A stretch of 57,883 bases of DNA from assembly GCA_019421365.1 (NCBI GenBank), contig JAHZFJ010000027.1, forward strand, positions 1 to 57,883. The letters run 5' to 3'. The first letter of the stretch is position 1. Every line of letters starts with the position of its first letter. The DNA comes from Lachnospiraceae bacterium (lineage in GTDB: Bacteria > Bacillota > Clostridia > Lachnospirales > Lachnospiraceae). The notes under the pieces were generated by a model, which saw nothing but the letters and a program-made list of their open reading frames with translations, made no database searches and was not told the DNA's origin. Below, one piece after another: positions 36,734-44,779 of this stretch. The translations under genes were made by a program, and so were the position numbers.

Positions 36734-37209
36734 ACTATCACCCTTTCTACTTTTTGTCTTATTTTAGTTATTTTAACTTTACATTTATAGAAGTATTTCT
36801 TTATTAATATATGCAATTACTTTAAAATTACTACAGTTTTCTTAGTGTGTAACTGCATTATTGCACACTTTTTCCCAATTGTCAAACGACCATTTGATAG
36901 TTTTTTTATTACGTTTTGCTTAAATTACTTAATATTGTATATTTTATTTTATTTATATCATAATAGCACTATATATGGTATATATATTCTTTTTTATAAA
37001 CTAACTAATTGCCATCAAATTTTAAAAAAACTTTATGCTAACTCATCTACTTTTTACGAACGTTAGTTCTGTAAATAATAATTCCTTACTTATATAATCC
37101 ATATTTCCAACCTTCCGTATTATTAATACTCTAATAGATATTTAAAAATATTCAGCATTTAATCTTAACATGTTAGATATCTACAGTCGTGAATCACGAC
37201 TTTAGGTAG
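36734..37209. other. AT-rich intergenic region with a palindrome
   Basis: No convincing gene. AGTCGTG-AAT-CACGACT (37185-37201) is a perfect 7-bp hairpin just beyond the small gene that ends at 37210 and may be its terminator or an operator. A 19-codon ORF starting MDYI (37102-37043), with GGAAGGTTGG upstream, may be a degenerate third copy of the MDYLK small-protein family. Confidence 0.45.
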
Positions 37210-37380
37210 TTATATATTATTATCTGAACTATCATTTTGATATTCGAGGATATCAACAGTGTATTTTTCTGTTTCAGTGTTGTTTACTTTATTAATTTTC
37301 TTCTTAGGAACCGTAGTAACCTCTGCATCAATGCCAATCTGTCTTAAATAGATTTCAGCTGCTAATTTCAAATAATCCAT
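37210..37380 (-). CDS. Small MDYLK-family protein, copy 1
   Basis: A 56-residue ORF that starts MDYLKLAAEIYLRQIGIDAE and continues VTTVPKKKIN, then a polar, acidic tail. It is a clear paralogue of the ORF at 38024-38182: the first 25 residues match nearly throughout. AGAGGTAC precedes ATG 37380. Function unknown; such short proteins are common in the late regions of Firmicutes phages. Confidence 0.65.
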   Translation of the reverse strand: MDYLKLAAEIYLRQIGIDAEVTTVPKKKINKVNNTETEKYTVDILEYQNDSSDNNI

Positions 37381-37456
37381 TTTGTACCTCTATTTTCGTA
37401 GTGATAATATAATTATAACCTCTAAAGAGTTAATAATACATAAATCGATTACATAA

Positions 37457-37484
37457 AAAGGCACCGTATCCCTACGATGCCTTT
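37457..37484 (-). terminator. Terminator after the tail gene remnant
   Basis: AAAGGCACCGTA (37457-37468) pairs with TACGATGCCTTT (37473-37484) with one wobble; an A run at left gives T bases in the leftward RNA. Confidence 0.75.
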
Positions 37485-37501
37485 AACACTTGCTATCAAT
37501 T

Positions 37502-37672
37502 TCCATTATATTGTTCTGCTGTACTGGCCAAAGATTTATTAAGCTTATCCTCTAAATAAGTTACAACACCATCAAGATCCATCTTATTATTAACATTCAT
37601 ACCACCGACATTGATAACACTCTTAACATCTGCGGTATTAGAATATATAGCGGATAAAAAATCATTCTTTCA
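37502..37672 (-). pseudogene. C-terminal remnant of a phage structural gene, possibly tape measure
   Basis: A frame without a start codon, opening after stops near 37672, reads FLSAIYSNTADVKSVINVG, then GMNVNNKMDLDGVVTYLED, then KLNKSLASTAEQ before a TGA. It looks like coding sequence and resembles the ends of phage tail tape measure proteins; the family call is weak. It keeps its own terminator 20 bases downstream, so it is the 3' end of a lost gene. Confidence 0.45.
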
Positions 37673-38023
37673 TTAATCTAAATAACGAAAACTTTGATGC
37701 ACAATTTTCTATTTACAAGTCAATGATTTATCACCTTTTCAAGTTTTTCACGAGCAATTGTTTCATTATTAGTAAGAAATAAAATGCTATAAATCAACCT
37801 AATGTTACAGCGTAAATTCTAACATGTCTTTGTTAAATATCTTAATAATTAAAGGGTTCTAACCTAATTACAAACGTTAGTAGTTGCAAACATTTACACG
37901 CATTTTAAATGTTAGTAGTTGCCAACATTTGATTTTGTAATTTTATGGTTATTTTCTGCCTGAAATGTTTGCAACTACTAACGTTTAATATCCCTTTACT
38001 TTTGACCAAATTGGTTTATATGA
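37673..38023. repeat. Non-coding stretch with three copies of a 24-bp repeat
   Basis: AAACGTTAGTAGTTGCAAAC-type units lie at 37872-37895 and 37907-37930 in direct orientation (35-bp step) and at 37963-37986 inverted. They differ at very few positions. No gene is seen between the tail remnant and the second MDYLK gene. The arrangement suits an iteron or operator cluster. Confidence 0.7.
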
Positions 38024-38182
38024 TTACCTTTCTGCTTGTTCATTTTTTGCTGTTACCACCTTAGCGGTTTTATCCTTCTTGTCTGTTTCTTTCTGATTCT
38101 TTTTTATTGGAACAGTAGTAACCTCTGCATCAATCCCATTTTCTCTCAGGTATAATTCTGTTATAATTTTTAAATAATCCAT
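38024..38182 (-). CDS. Small MDYLK-family protein, copy 2
   Basis: A 52-residue protein: MDYLKIITELYLRENGIDAE, VTTVPIKK, then a Lys/Glu-rich tail. Paralogue of 37210-37380. ATG 38182 has AGAGGTGG upstream, which decides the start over the longer reading from 38251. Function unknown. Confidence 0.7.
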   Translation of the reverse strand: MDYLKIITELYLRENGIDAEVTTVPIKKNQKETDKKDKTAKVVTAKNEQAER

Positions 38183-38442
38183 AAAATCCACCTCTTTTTT
38201 TAGCTGTAGCACTAAGTTCAATATCGTACAATTGACCTTTCTTTCTGACATTTAGATTTCTACTACCTTTTCTTTTTTTTGATTAGTACTAGCTGCTTTA
38301 ATTTTAAGCTCCAATATTACTTAATACCTATAGCATATTCCTGAGCTACTTTTTCTGTAATATCTAAAACTCATTCTGTTATTTTAAAACCATTAAGCGT
38401 ACTACATGTTTTATTCTTATAATTCATATTTTAATTTCAAAC
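38183..38442 (-). other. Gap with a possible decayed coding segment
   Basis: The minus strand between about 38390 and 38318 reads TLNGFKITE, an in-frame TGA, then VLDITEKVAQEYAIGIK and a stop. It has coding character but no start and carries a nonsense codon, so I take it as a relic of a phage-type gene. Nothing else is seen here. Confidence 0.3.
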
Positions 38443-38664
38443 CTAGCCAATCGGCTTTATGTTAAATGGATCAGTAAGATCATACCCTTCATATTTTTTC
38501 ATAAAATCATCTACTGCTAATCTTCTACATTTACTATTACGCCCTATTTTTAATCTAGGAAGTAATCCTGCTCTAATATAATCATTTACAGTATTGATGT
38601 TACACTTAAGTATCTGTGATACCTCTTTGGTTGATATTAATTCATCATGCATACAATTTTCCAT
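38443..38664 (-). CDS. Small excisionase/MerR-like HTH protein
   Basis: A 73-residue protein with one HTH_17-type domain: LISTKEVSQILKCNINTVNDYIRAG (split helix-turn-helix) and a wing RLKIGRNSKCRRLAVDDF. Such proteins act as recombination directionality factors or small regulators. It lies far from the integrase, so a regulatory role in the late region is as likely. Ribosome site AAGGTAGGAA. Confidence 0.75.
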   Translation of the reverse strand: MENCMHDELISTKEVSQILKCNINTVNDYIRAGLLPRLKIGRNSKCRRLAVDDFMKKYEGYDLTDPFNIKPIG

Positions 38665-38778
38665 AGTGTTCCTACCTTCTTTACAATCTTCTAAGATAAC
38701 AAGTGTACTGATAAGTACGGTTATATTATTTGTTTAGTATCAATATATCATTCTAAGAATTTTTATTATCTATAAAAA

Positions 38779-38801
38779 ACACCTATCACTCTGATAGATG
38801 T
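38779..38801 (-). terminator. Terminator, duplicated type A
   Basis: ACACCTATCA-CTC-TGATAGATGT after the 62-residue HTH gene; almost the same hairpin occurs at 39081-39103. Confidence 0.8.
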
Positions 38802-38828
38802 CAATTTGGATATTGGTATACTTACTAC

Positions 38829-39017
38829 CTAACCTTTATATTTGCTTGCCTGTTCTATAAGAAATGCTTCGAACTTATCTTTGAAGCATACCCATGGACT
38901 AGTTTTACCGACACCTTTCTTAAAAGCTGGGCTCCCCTTCATTCTACATATTTCTGTTATTTGGTTATGCGACATTGAAAATACCTCTGCTAACTCCTTG
39001 ACTGTTAATGCAGGCAT
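38829..39017 (-). CDS. Small HTH DNA-binding protein
   Basis: A 62-residue protein, MPALTVKELAEVFSMSHNQ..., with a helix-turn-helix (TVKELAEVFSMSHNQITEI) and an aromatic end (SPWVCFKDKFEAFLIEQ) as in many excisionase-like proteins on Firmicutes elements. Ribosome site AGGAGTG before ATG 39017. Flanked on both sides by nearly identical terminators. Confidence 0.7.
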   Translation of the reverse strand: MPALTVKELAEVFSMSHNQITEICRMKGSPAFKKGVGKTSPWVCFKDKFEAFLIEQASKYKG

Positions 39018-39080
39018 ATGGAATCACTCCTATCGTAATATTAATCATAACTACTATTATAAACATATTAACGCAAAAAA

Positions 39081-39103
39081 ACACCTATCATAACGATAGA
39101 TGT
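39081..39103 (-). terminator. Terminator, duplicated type B
   Basis: ACACCTATC-ATAAC-GATAGATGT with seven A to its left; end of the sigma/tail operon. Near-copy of 38779-38801. Confidence 0.82.
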
Positions 39104-39134
39104 TCTTTTCAGATATGTTCAATTGATATATTTA

Positions 39135-39320
39135 CTACTTATCCTCTGTATTTAATTCCTTTTCCTCATTTCGTATAACTGCATTGGCTTTTTCATCTAC
39201 ACCACCTTTTACAGCTTCAAGACATATAGATATAACACTTGGTGGCAACCCACACCCGTTAATCAATTTGATAATATCATCTCTAAATTTTGCTGTTGCT
39301 AAATTAATTCCTAATTGCAT
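39135..39320 (-). CDS. Small phage-type protein downstream of the tail gene
   Basis: A 61-residue protein: MQLGINLATAKFRDDIIKLI, then NGCGLPPSVISICLEAV and an acidic end. Short proteins with this helix-LPPSV-helix pattern follow tail-fibre genes in many Firmicutes siphophages. The start overlaps the tail gene end by 10 bases and uses AGGAAAGG inside that gene, so it is translated with it. Function unknown. Confidence 0.7.
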   Translation of the reverse strand: MQLGINLATAKFRDDIIKLINGCGLPPSVISICLEAVKGGVDEKANAVIRNEEKELNTEDK

Positions 39321-41587
39321 AACCTTTCCTCCATTTCATTTACTCGTTTAATAAGTTTCTGTATCATTGATATATGAAAAGCATGTAGAGAATCATAATC
39401 AACTCTATAAGCTTTTTTACCAGTATACATACCTTCATCTAGATATGATCTTGTTTCATACTCTTTTACCAGGCCGTTAACATCAATATTGTTACTATAC
39501 GCATTACTTAATACTTCTTGTGCTAATAAGCCATAATGAGTATACCCGTCGTCTAAGTCTCCCTTAAATTGATATGATTTAGGCTTTAATGATGAGTAGA
39601 AGTTATCAACATTATTTACATCTTGTACATTTCTTTTTAACCTTAAATCAGAAGAACTTTGCCTAACAAATGTGGCTTGGCAGTAGGTTACAGAAGCTGC
39701 GTTAAGAGATCCGCTCATACTAATGTTATTTGAATCAGTTGGAACTCCATAAATTTCTGTAGAATTATGACCATGCGAAGTGCTTGCGTATTGACTATGC
39801 GTATGACCATTCATACTCACTCTGGTACCGTTAATTTCAATTCTATCAGTTCCTATATATGTTGATAACAAACCCTTTTCTATGTTTATTTGACCAAATC
39901 CTATGTGCGTCTCACTATTGCTGTCAGTAACTACAAGATTGGTAGCATTAACTTGACTCGAATAAATATTACAGCCATTTAAGTTAAAACCTGTTAAAGT
40001 ACCTACTTTTATTCTTTCAGCATCTATTAGCCCAGTTCTGATGCAACCACCATCAATAGTTGTAGTTCCTGCACTTAGTCCACTGAATGTTACATATCCA
40101 CTAAGATTAATCTTTTCAGCCTTAATAGTAATACTCTCTGCGCTCTGATTTATAGATGATATGATACCGTTTTTCTCAACCTTTGTTGATATCTCAGCAT
40201 CAGTTATTGCAAATTGTGCGCTCATATTAGCTGATAAGTTATTAACCTGTGCTGTTATTGAAGTAGCAGTCTGGCTGATCTGTGAGTTAAGTTGCTCGCT
40301 TACATTGTTTACTTCTGTAGTTATCTCTTTTGTGGTCTGTAAAATCTTACTGTTCAGCTCGTACTCTAGGTTTGTCATGTTGTTTTGACAAGGTAAAAGG
40401 CTACCATCTGGGTACCATGGTCCAGGAAGAAGTACATTGATTTGCTTATCAAACTCAGTGATCGTGCTTTCCATCTTCTCAACGTCACGGGATAATACAT
40501 TTGTCTTTCCTCTTAACTGCTTAACTTCTGTATTAATTGATTTGACCTGTATTATTTCCTCATTACCTTTTGTCTCAATTGAATCTTTAATTGATTGTAT
40601 ACCTTTGAGGTTTCTACTAAGGATATATGAGGTTATTGCTGTACCATAAGTAACCCTATCTCCAACCTCTAAATACGGTAATCCAAGCATATCGCACGTG
40701 TAAGGTACATATGTTATGCCTAATATGTTTATTGCTGCATTATCGGCTATAGTTTGCAATGCACTAGCAGATTTACCATACACAAGGAAATTCGATTGTA
40801 TCTGATAACAATTAGTACCAGTACCTACGATTGCGCCGATATCTCCGTCCTCTGATAGTATTTGCAACTTATCAATAGGCTTAGTACTGTACTTCTCATA
40901 CTTAAGAGTTTTGTATGAGCCACTTGGGATTGTATCATCAACAACAGTTTTACTAAGTACTTTATGTTGAAGCTTTCCATCTCTTCCAATATGGCCAAAT
41001 GCTCCGTTGATCTGTTCTAAGCTTCTTAGTACCTCTAACCCATTCAGCGTATTGCTACTAATCGTCTTTGTAACTGTCATTGCATCATTGGGTAGGTTGC
41101 TGTCCTCATATTCTACACTACAGTGTGTGCAAAGGGATTCTCGCATTGCCTTAAGGCTTGTAGGAAATGTTAGTGATTCATACCAATCAACTACATCTCT
41201 ATCAAACTTACGTATGTTGTCATACGCTGTGACTTCTAAGAATCTTCTGTTATCTTGTTCTATTGCGCTATCTACTGTAAAGATCCCTAGATTAATTACT
41301 TCACCATTTACAGTTTGTGTTAGTGAAAATGTCTTGCTGTTTATATCTTCTGTTATGTCTGCAAATTTTACCTTTAAACATGCTGCTTCGCAAGAACCAA
41401 ATACCAAATCTTCATTCGAGTTAAGAGATTCTTGCAAGTCAAAACTACCTGCAACTACTTTGTCGTTCTCTATAACTAATGAAGGATCCATAAAAGTAAA
41501 TTTCAAGTCTTTCTGTACTGGTTCCGACCGATAAGGAAGATAATCGGTTTTAAACACAGCCTTTAATTCTGATGGTATATTAAGCAT
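39311..41587 (-). CDS. Siphovirus tail-tip / receptor-binding protein with S74 chaperone domain
   Basis: A full-length 758-residue protein. Residues 1-350 match clostridial phage tail-tip (Tal/gpJ-like) proteins: FGSCEAACLKVKFADI, DNRRFLEVTAYDNI, GAFGHIGRDGKL. About 350-480 is coiled-coil rich (TTEVNNVSEQLNSQIS, TATSITAQVNNLS). Then come beta-rich tip repeats with GGCIRTGLIDAERIKVG and a His motif HTHSQYASTSHGH. The last 110 residues, from SSDLRLKRNVQDV, are a Peptidase_S74 intramolecular chaperone that cleaves itself off after trimerisation. Host-surface recognition is its normal job. It overlaps the sigma gene by 8 bases. Confidence 0.9.
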   Translation of the reverse strand: MLNIPSELKAVFKTDYLPYRSEPVQKDLKFTFMDPSLVIENDKVVAGSFDLQESLNSNEDLVFGSCEAACLKVKFADITEDINSKTFSLTQTVNGEVINLGIFTVDSAIEQDNRRFLEVTAYDNIRKFDRDVVDWYESLTFPTSLKAMRESLCTHCSVEYEDSNLPNDAMTVTKTISSNTLNGLEVLRSLEQINGAFGHIGRDGKLQHKVLSKTVVDDTIPSGSYKTLKYEKYSTKPIDKLQILSEDGDIGAIVGTGTNCYQIQSNFLVYGKSASALQTIADNAAINILGITYVPYTCDMLGLPYLEVGDRVTYGTAITSYILSRNLKGIQSIKDSIETKGNEEIIQVKSINTEVKQLRGKTNVLSRDVEKMESTITEFDKQINVLLPGPWYPDGSLLPCQNNMTNLEYELNSKILQTTKEITTEVNNVSEQLNSQISQTATSITAQVNNLSANMSAQFAITDAEISTKVEKNGIISSINQSAESITIKAEKINLSGYVTFSGLSAGTTTIDGGCIRTGLIDAERIKVGTLTGFNLNGCNIYSSQVNATNLVVTDSNSETHIGFGQINIEKGLLSTYIGTDRIEINGTRVSMNGHTHSQYASTSHGHNSTEIYGVPTDSNNISMSGSLNAASVTYCQATFVRQSSSDLRLKRNVQDVNNVDNFYSSLKPKSYQFKGDLDDGYTHYGLLAQEVLSNAYSNNIDVNGLVKEYETRSYLDEGMYTGKKAYRVDYDSLHAFHISMIQKLIKRVNEMEERLCN

Positions 41588-42470
41588 CTATTTCACCTCC
41601 CCATTTCATCAATTTTATAGCCGTTCTCTCTGTAGAACTAGTCCAAGTGTTTTTAAAGTTTCCTACGGTTCCCCTATATGCACCTTGTATCGTAAGCTCA
41701 TAACGTTCCGCTAACATTCTCGTAACCCTAGGTGTTCTTAATTTTCGTAGTGCTGTACTCTCCATCTGTCTAACACGTTCCCTGCTTACACCTATTTCAT
41801 TTCCAATAGTCTCACGTGTTTTATTCCCTTTATATCGATTAACAATAACTAAGTTTTCTTTATCGGTTGTGTTATCCGCTACAATGCCCCATAAAGAGAT
41901 TTTTCTATCCCTATCTATAATTCTATCAACTATATCATTTTCAATCCCATTTGAGCCTATTACAGAATCAGATAGACTAATATCATCATTCTCACCTCCA
42001 ATAGATTGATCCAGGCTATCCATTTTACCTACTTCATACAAAGCTTTCTTTATATATTGAATGCTCTTTACGCTCGTATCAAGTAATCGACTAGCTTCAC
42101 GATCTGTTGGCTTTCTATTATATTTTTCGAAAAAGGCATTAACTACTTTACTATATTTGTTGTACAATTGCTGTGTATGAACCGATAGTCGAATTGAAGA
42201 AGCGTTATTTTCCACATACCGTTGCATCGCTTGCCTTATCCAATATGTAGCATATGTAATAAACTTAACTTCGCTATCATTCTCATAATGCTTAACCGCC
42301 TCATACAAACCCAAATATGCTTCTTGCATTAAGTCCTCTATATCAGCGCGTGAAGTATATCTCTTTGCTATCTTACAGATTATGCCCTTATTCTGTTCAT
42401 AGAGCTTCCCCATGTATTCTGATGGATTCACTTCTTTATGAATTTGCTCAATTAATTCTTTATTTGTCAC
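41580..42470 (-). CDS. Sigma-70-family RNA polymerase sigma factor on the element
   Basis: About 296 residues with region 2 (DIEDLMQEAYLGLYEAVKHY; ATYWIRQAMQRYV), region 3 (RKPTDREASRLLDTS) and region 4 (GNEIGVSRERVRQMESTALRKL), so it is a full promoter-recognition factor and not a fragment. A tail (GTVGNFKNTWTSSTERTA) extends beyond region 4. I choose GTG 42470, since AAGGAAAGAG precedes it; TTG 42494 lacks a site. Its last codons form the GGGGAGGTG ribosome site of the tail gene, so the two are coupled. Presumably it directs RNA polymerase to element late promoters. Confidence 0.85.
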   Translation of the reverse strand: MTNKELIEQIHKEVNPSEYMGKLYEQNKGIICKIAKRYTSRADIEDLMQEAYLGLYEAVKHYENDSEVKFITYATYWIRQAMQRYVENNASSIRLSVHTQQLYNKYSKVVNAFFEKYNRKPTDREASRLLDTSVKSIQYIKKALYEVGKMDSLDQSIGGENDDISLSDSVIGSNGIENDIVDRIIDRDRKISLWGIVADNTTDKENLVIVNRYKGNKTRETIGNEIGVSRERVRQMESTALRKLRTPRVTRMLAERYELTIQGAYRGTVGNFKNTWTSSTERTAIKLMKWGGEIDA

Positions 42471-42781
42471 ATGGTTCAACTCTTTCCTTATCAAAAATTA
42501 TTATTATTTATCTTAATGCTACCAGACACCTTTCGAGGACAATTGAGTATTCTTAACTCACTGCCAAGTGCGAAGCAAGATAGGAGACGGTTCATCAATT
42601 TGACAAGCAAATAAAAACGCGGGTCCAAATACAACCACCTAGTTACTTCTAAATGGCTCTATCTGTTCCCGCGTCTGTTAGGACTTCCAGTATTATTACT
42701 GGGGTACTTTTTCAATATTTGCTTGTAAGATTATTATATATGTTATATAACAAATAGTCAATCTTTAATATGCTTAATATA
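42471..42781. other. Upstream region of the sigma gene, with terminator
   Basis: No gene. ACGCGGG (42617-42623) and CCCGCGT (42668-42674) form a long-loop stem with an A run at left, a likely terminator of the zinc-finger gene upstream. A perfect hairpin CCAGTA-TTAT-TACTGG lies near 42690-42705. Confidence 0.5.
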
Positions 42782-43471
42782 TCAGTATACATACGATTGC
42801 ACCTCAGCCTTCGTCATAATTCCCTCTTCATACGTTTGTCCTGTATATTCTATTCCTCTTTCCCAATATATAATACCATGCTTTATCCAATAAATATCAT
42901 ACATGAAAAGAAAAATATTCGTATAATTTAGAATACTCCTTATAACTGCAGTGCTAAATGAACGATTCATCATAGTACATTGAAATCTCATGTTAAATAG
43001 TGCTTGAAGTATAGTTATTTCTTTCTCCCATGTTCTCCAATGAATTCCCTTTGGTTTATGATAAGTATAATCTAAGTAATAAAAATCAATTACGTTATAT
43101 GAGAGACCATTGCAAGCTGTACGCTGTTCAAAAATCAGTTCAATATTATGCTTCTGGGTGTATTTTCTAATCACATAATCTATGTAGTCTTGTCCGCCGT
43201 CTGTTACATCTTGTATCTTTTTGTACACTCTAAATCCGAATTTCTGGAGACATGAGCGACATAACAACATATCATGAAACTCATATAAAATAGTTCGTCT
43301 TTCTTTGCATGATGGACATTGTAAGAAATACTTTGTTCCAAACCCAGTAGGTTGGGAAGCGAATTGAATACAGTATGACTTTCCACTATCAAGGGATCTA
43401 AAAGTGGCACATTCAGCACCGCTATTTATTTCCTCTTTAAATGTTCCTAAGTCTATATACTTATATTTCAT
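42782..43471 (-). CDS. Zinc-finger protein of mobile elements, unknown function
   Basis: A 229-residue protein with a four-Cys ribbon, LQCPSCKERRTILYEF and LLCRSCLQKFGFRVYKK (near residues 50-83), followed by an aromatic-rich region with Tyr and Trp (WRTWEKEITIL). I recall similar zinc-ribbon proteins from Firmicutes elements, often near replication genes, but no function. GGAGGTG just before ATG 43471 is a strong site. Confidence 0.65.
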   Translation of the reverse strand: MKYKYIDLGTFKEEINSGAECATFRSLDSGKSYCIQFASQPTGFGTKYFLQCPSCKERRTILYEFHDMLLCRSCLQKFGFRVYKKIQDVTDGGQDYIDYVIRKYTQKHNIELIFEQRTACNGLSYNVIDFYYLDYTYHKPKGIHWRTWEKEITILQALFNMRFQCTMMNRSFSTAVIRSILNYTNIFLFMYDIYWIKHGIIYWERGIEYTGQTYEEGIMTKAEVQSYVY

Positions 43472-44085
43472 TTAACACCTCCTAACGATGTATTTAAGCC
43501 ATCTTTTATTATGTAAACATGCTAAATACTAAGATCAATTGTTTAATTGTTGCAACGTTACTGTTATTTATAATTCCTTTATCATTGATATTTTAGCTAT
43601 TTCGAGCGTTCGCTTTTTATACATGTAACGTTCGCTTTCGTAACGCTTTATTTCACTACTATCTCTAAAAGATATGTGCATCTATTTCCACGAAATCCCA
43701 CAATAACAAACCAACAAATTTCAATATTCACCTCAACATTTTCTACCCCTATGACTAGCTTTTACAAACATCAATAGTTCATTATGAGGTAATCTATATA
43801 ATTAGCAATGTGTGGTTTTGTGAGGTTCTCTTTATCACTACATATACAGGATTTTTTTAGTCCATTTCCATATAATTCAATAATGGTTGCAAATGGTTGT
43901 CAGCTAACAACATTTAACCACCATAAATTCATGGGCGCTAACGAGGGACAAATGTCCGTGGTTGATCTTATGGTCACCACTATATAGGGGTTTCCTTTTT
44001 AGGGTGTCTAAAATGTCCATATACTTTTTAAGGTCTCACAAATCTCACCATGATTTTATGGTCACTACCATTTGGTTGTACTAGC
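43472..44085. other. 614-bp largely non-coding region with short repeats, possible origin
   Basis: It contains CGTTCGCTTT twice (43607-43638), TTATGGTCAC twice (about 43968 and 44056), AAATGTCC twice, and the palindrome GGACA-AA-TGTCC near 43946-43957. It lies downstream of the replication genes. The only coding candidate is a 37-codon ORF listed separately. An origin, or a regulatory region for the sigma operon, would fit. Confidence 0.4.
43568..43681 (-). CDS. Possible 37-residue basic peptide
   Basis: MHISFRDSSEIKRYESERYM then YKKRTLEIAKISMIKEL. The composition is protein-like and helical, but the ribosome site (GTGGAAATAG) is weak and the frame overlaps short DNA repeats. Doubtful. Confidence 0.3.
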   Translation of the reverse strand: MHISFRDSSEIKRYESERYMYKKRTLEIAKISMIKEL

Positions 44086-44439
44086 TTAATAGTTTCTAAT
44101 CTTTTCTTTCTCAAACTTCATTAGATCTTCTTCACGGACCTTATAGCACTTACCTATTTTCATAGCTATTAATTTTTCTTTACGTATCCACTTCCAAACA
44201 GTACCAGGTTTTACTCCATATCTCTCTGCAATTTCCTCACACGTGTAAATACATTGCCTCTGTTTGACACTCGGTATAGGATTATCTATATTTAAGTAAT
44301 TAATATCTCTTAGTCTACTTAAAGTTTTAGCTATTAAGCACATTGACTTCGATATTTCATTGAGCACCATATCATCACAATGAGCACTCCGCTCTGATAA
44401 CAAATTCATTTGATTTAGAAGAACTTCTTCAATGTTCAT
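44086..44439 (-). CDS. HTH DNA-binding protein (excisionase family)
   Basis: A 117-residue protein with a helical N-terminal half and a C-terminal HTH_17 domain: YTCEEIAERYGVKPGTVWKW then IRKEKLIAMKIGKCYKVREEDL. The wing and final helix are as in excisionase-type proteins. The extra N-terminal 60 residues could mediate dimerisation. No strong ribosome site at ATG 44439. Likely a regulator or directionality factor. Confidence 0.75.
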   Translation of the reverse strand: MNIEEVLLNQMNLLSERSAHCDDMVLNEISKSMCLIAKTLSRLRDINYLNIDNPIPSVKQRQCIYTCEEIAERYGVKPGTVWKWIRKEKLIAMKIGKCYKVREEDLMKFEKEKIRNY

Positions 44440-44581
44440 TACTTATGTTATTCTACCTTTCTCTCTACCTATCCTACATTCATAAAGATTTCTCACTTAA
44501 GAGTATTCCATGTTTTAAATAACATATAACACGGCCTAGAATTTACCTAAGCCGCATTTTTTCTTTACCTATGTTTACACA

Positions 44582-44722
44582 CTACTTAACCTCAATGTAC
44601 ACCCTATGATACTTCCCTTGCTTGTCCTCTTTCTTATATCGCTTAATCTTAGGACTTAATAGCTTTATTAGTTCCTGTAACTCCTGATCATGCTCATATG
44701 ATATTTTTATCTTTGCACTCAT
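44582..44722 (-). CDS. Small 46-residue protein typical of clostridial elements
   Basis: MSAKIKISYEHDQELQELIK, then LLSPKIKRYKKED and a beta-type end YHRVYIEVK. AGGTGAC precedes ATG 44722. I recall close relatives as short hypothetical proteins on clostridial integrative elements; function unknown. Confidence 0.65.
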   Translation of the reverse strand: MSAKIKISYEHDQELQELIKLLSPKIKRYKKEDKQGKYHRVYIEVK

Positions 44723-44779
44723 AGGTCACCTACTCTCTATTGCGCTAGCACAACTAATTACATTCTACACTCCAACCTA

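Noticed and set aside
36845..37066. 73-codon plus-strand ORF in the AT-rich gap
   Set aside because: No ribosome site and Phe/Leu/Ile/Tyr-rich composition expected from AT-rich non-coding DNA.
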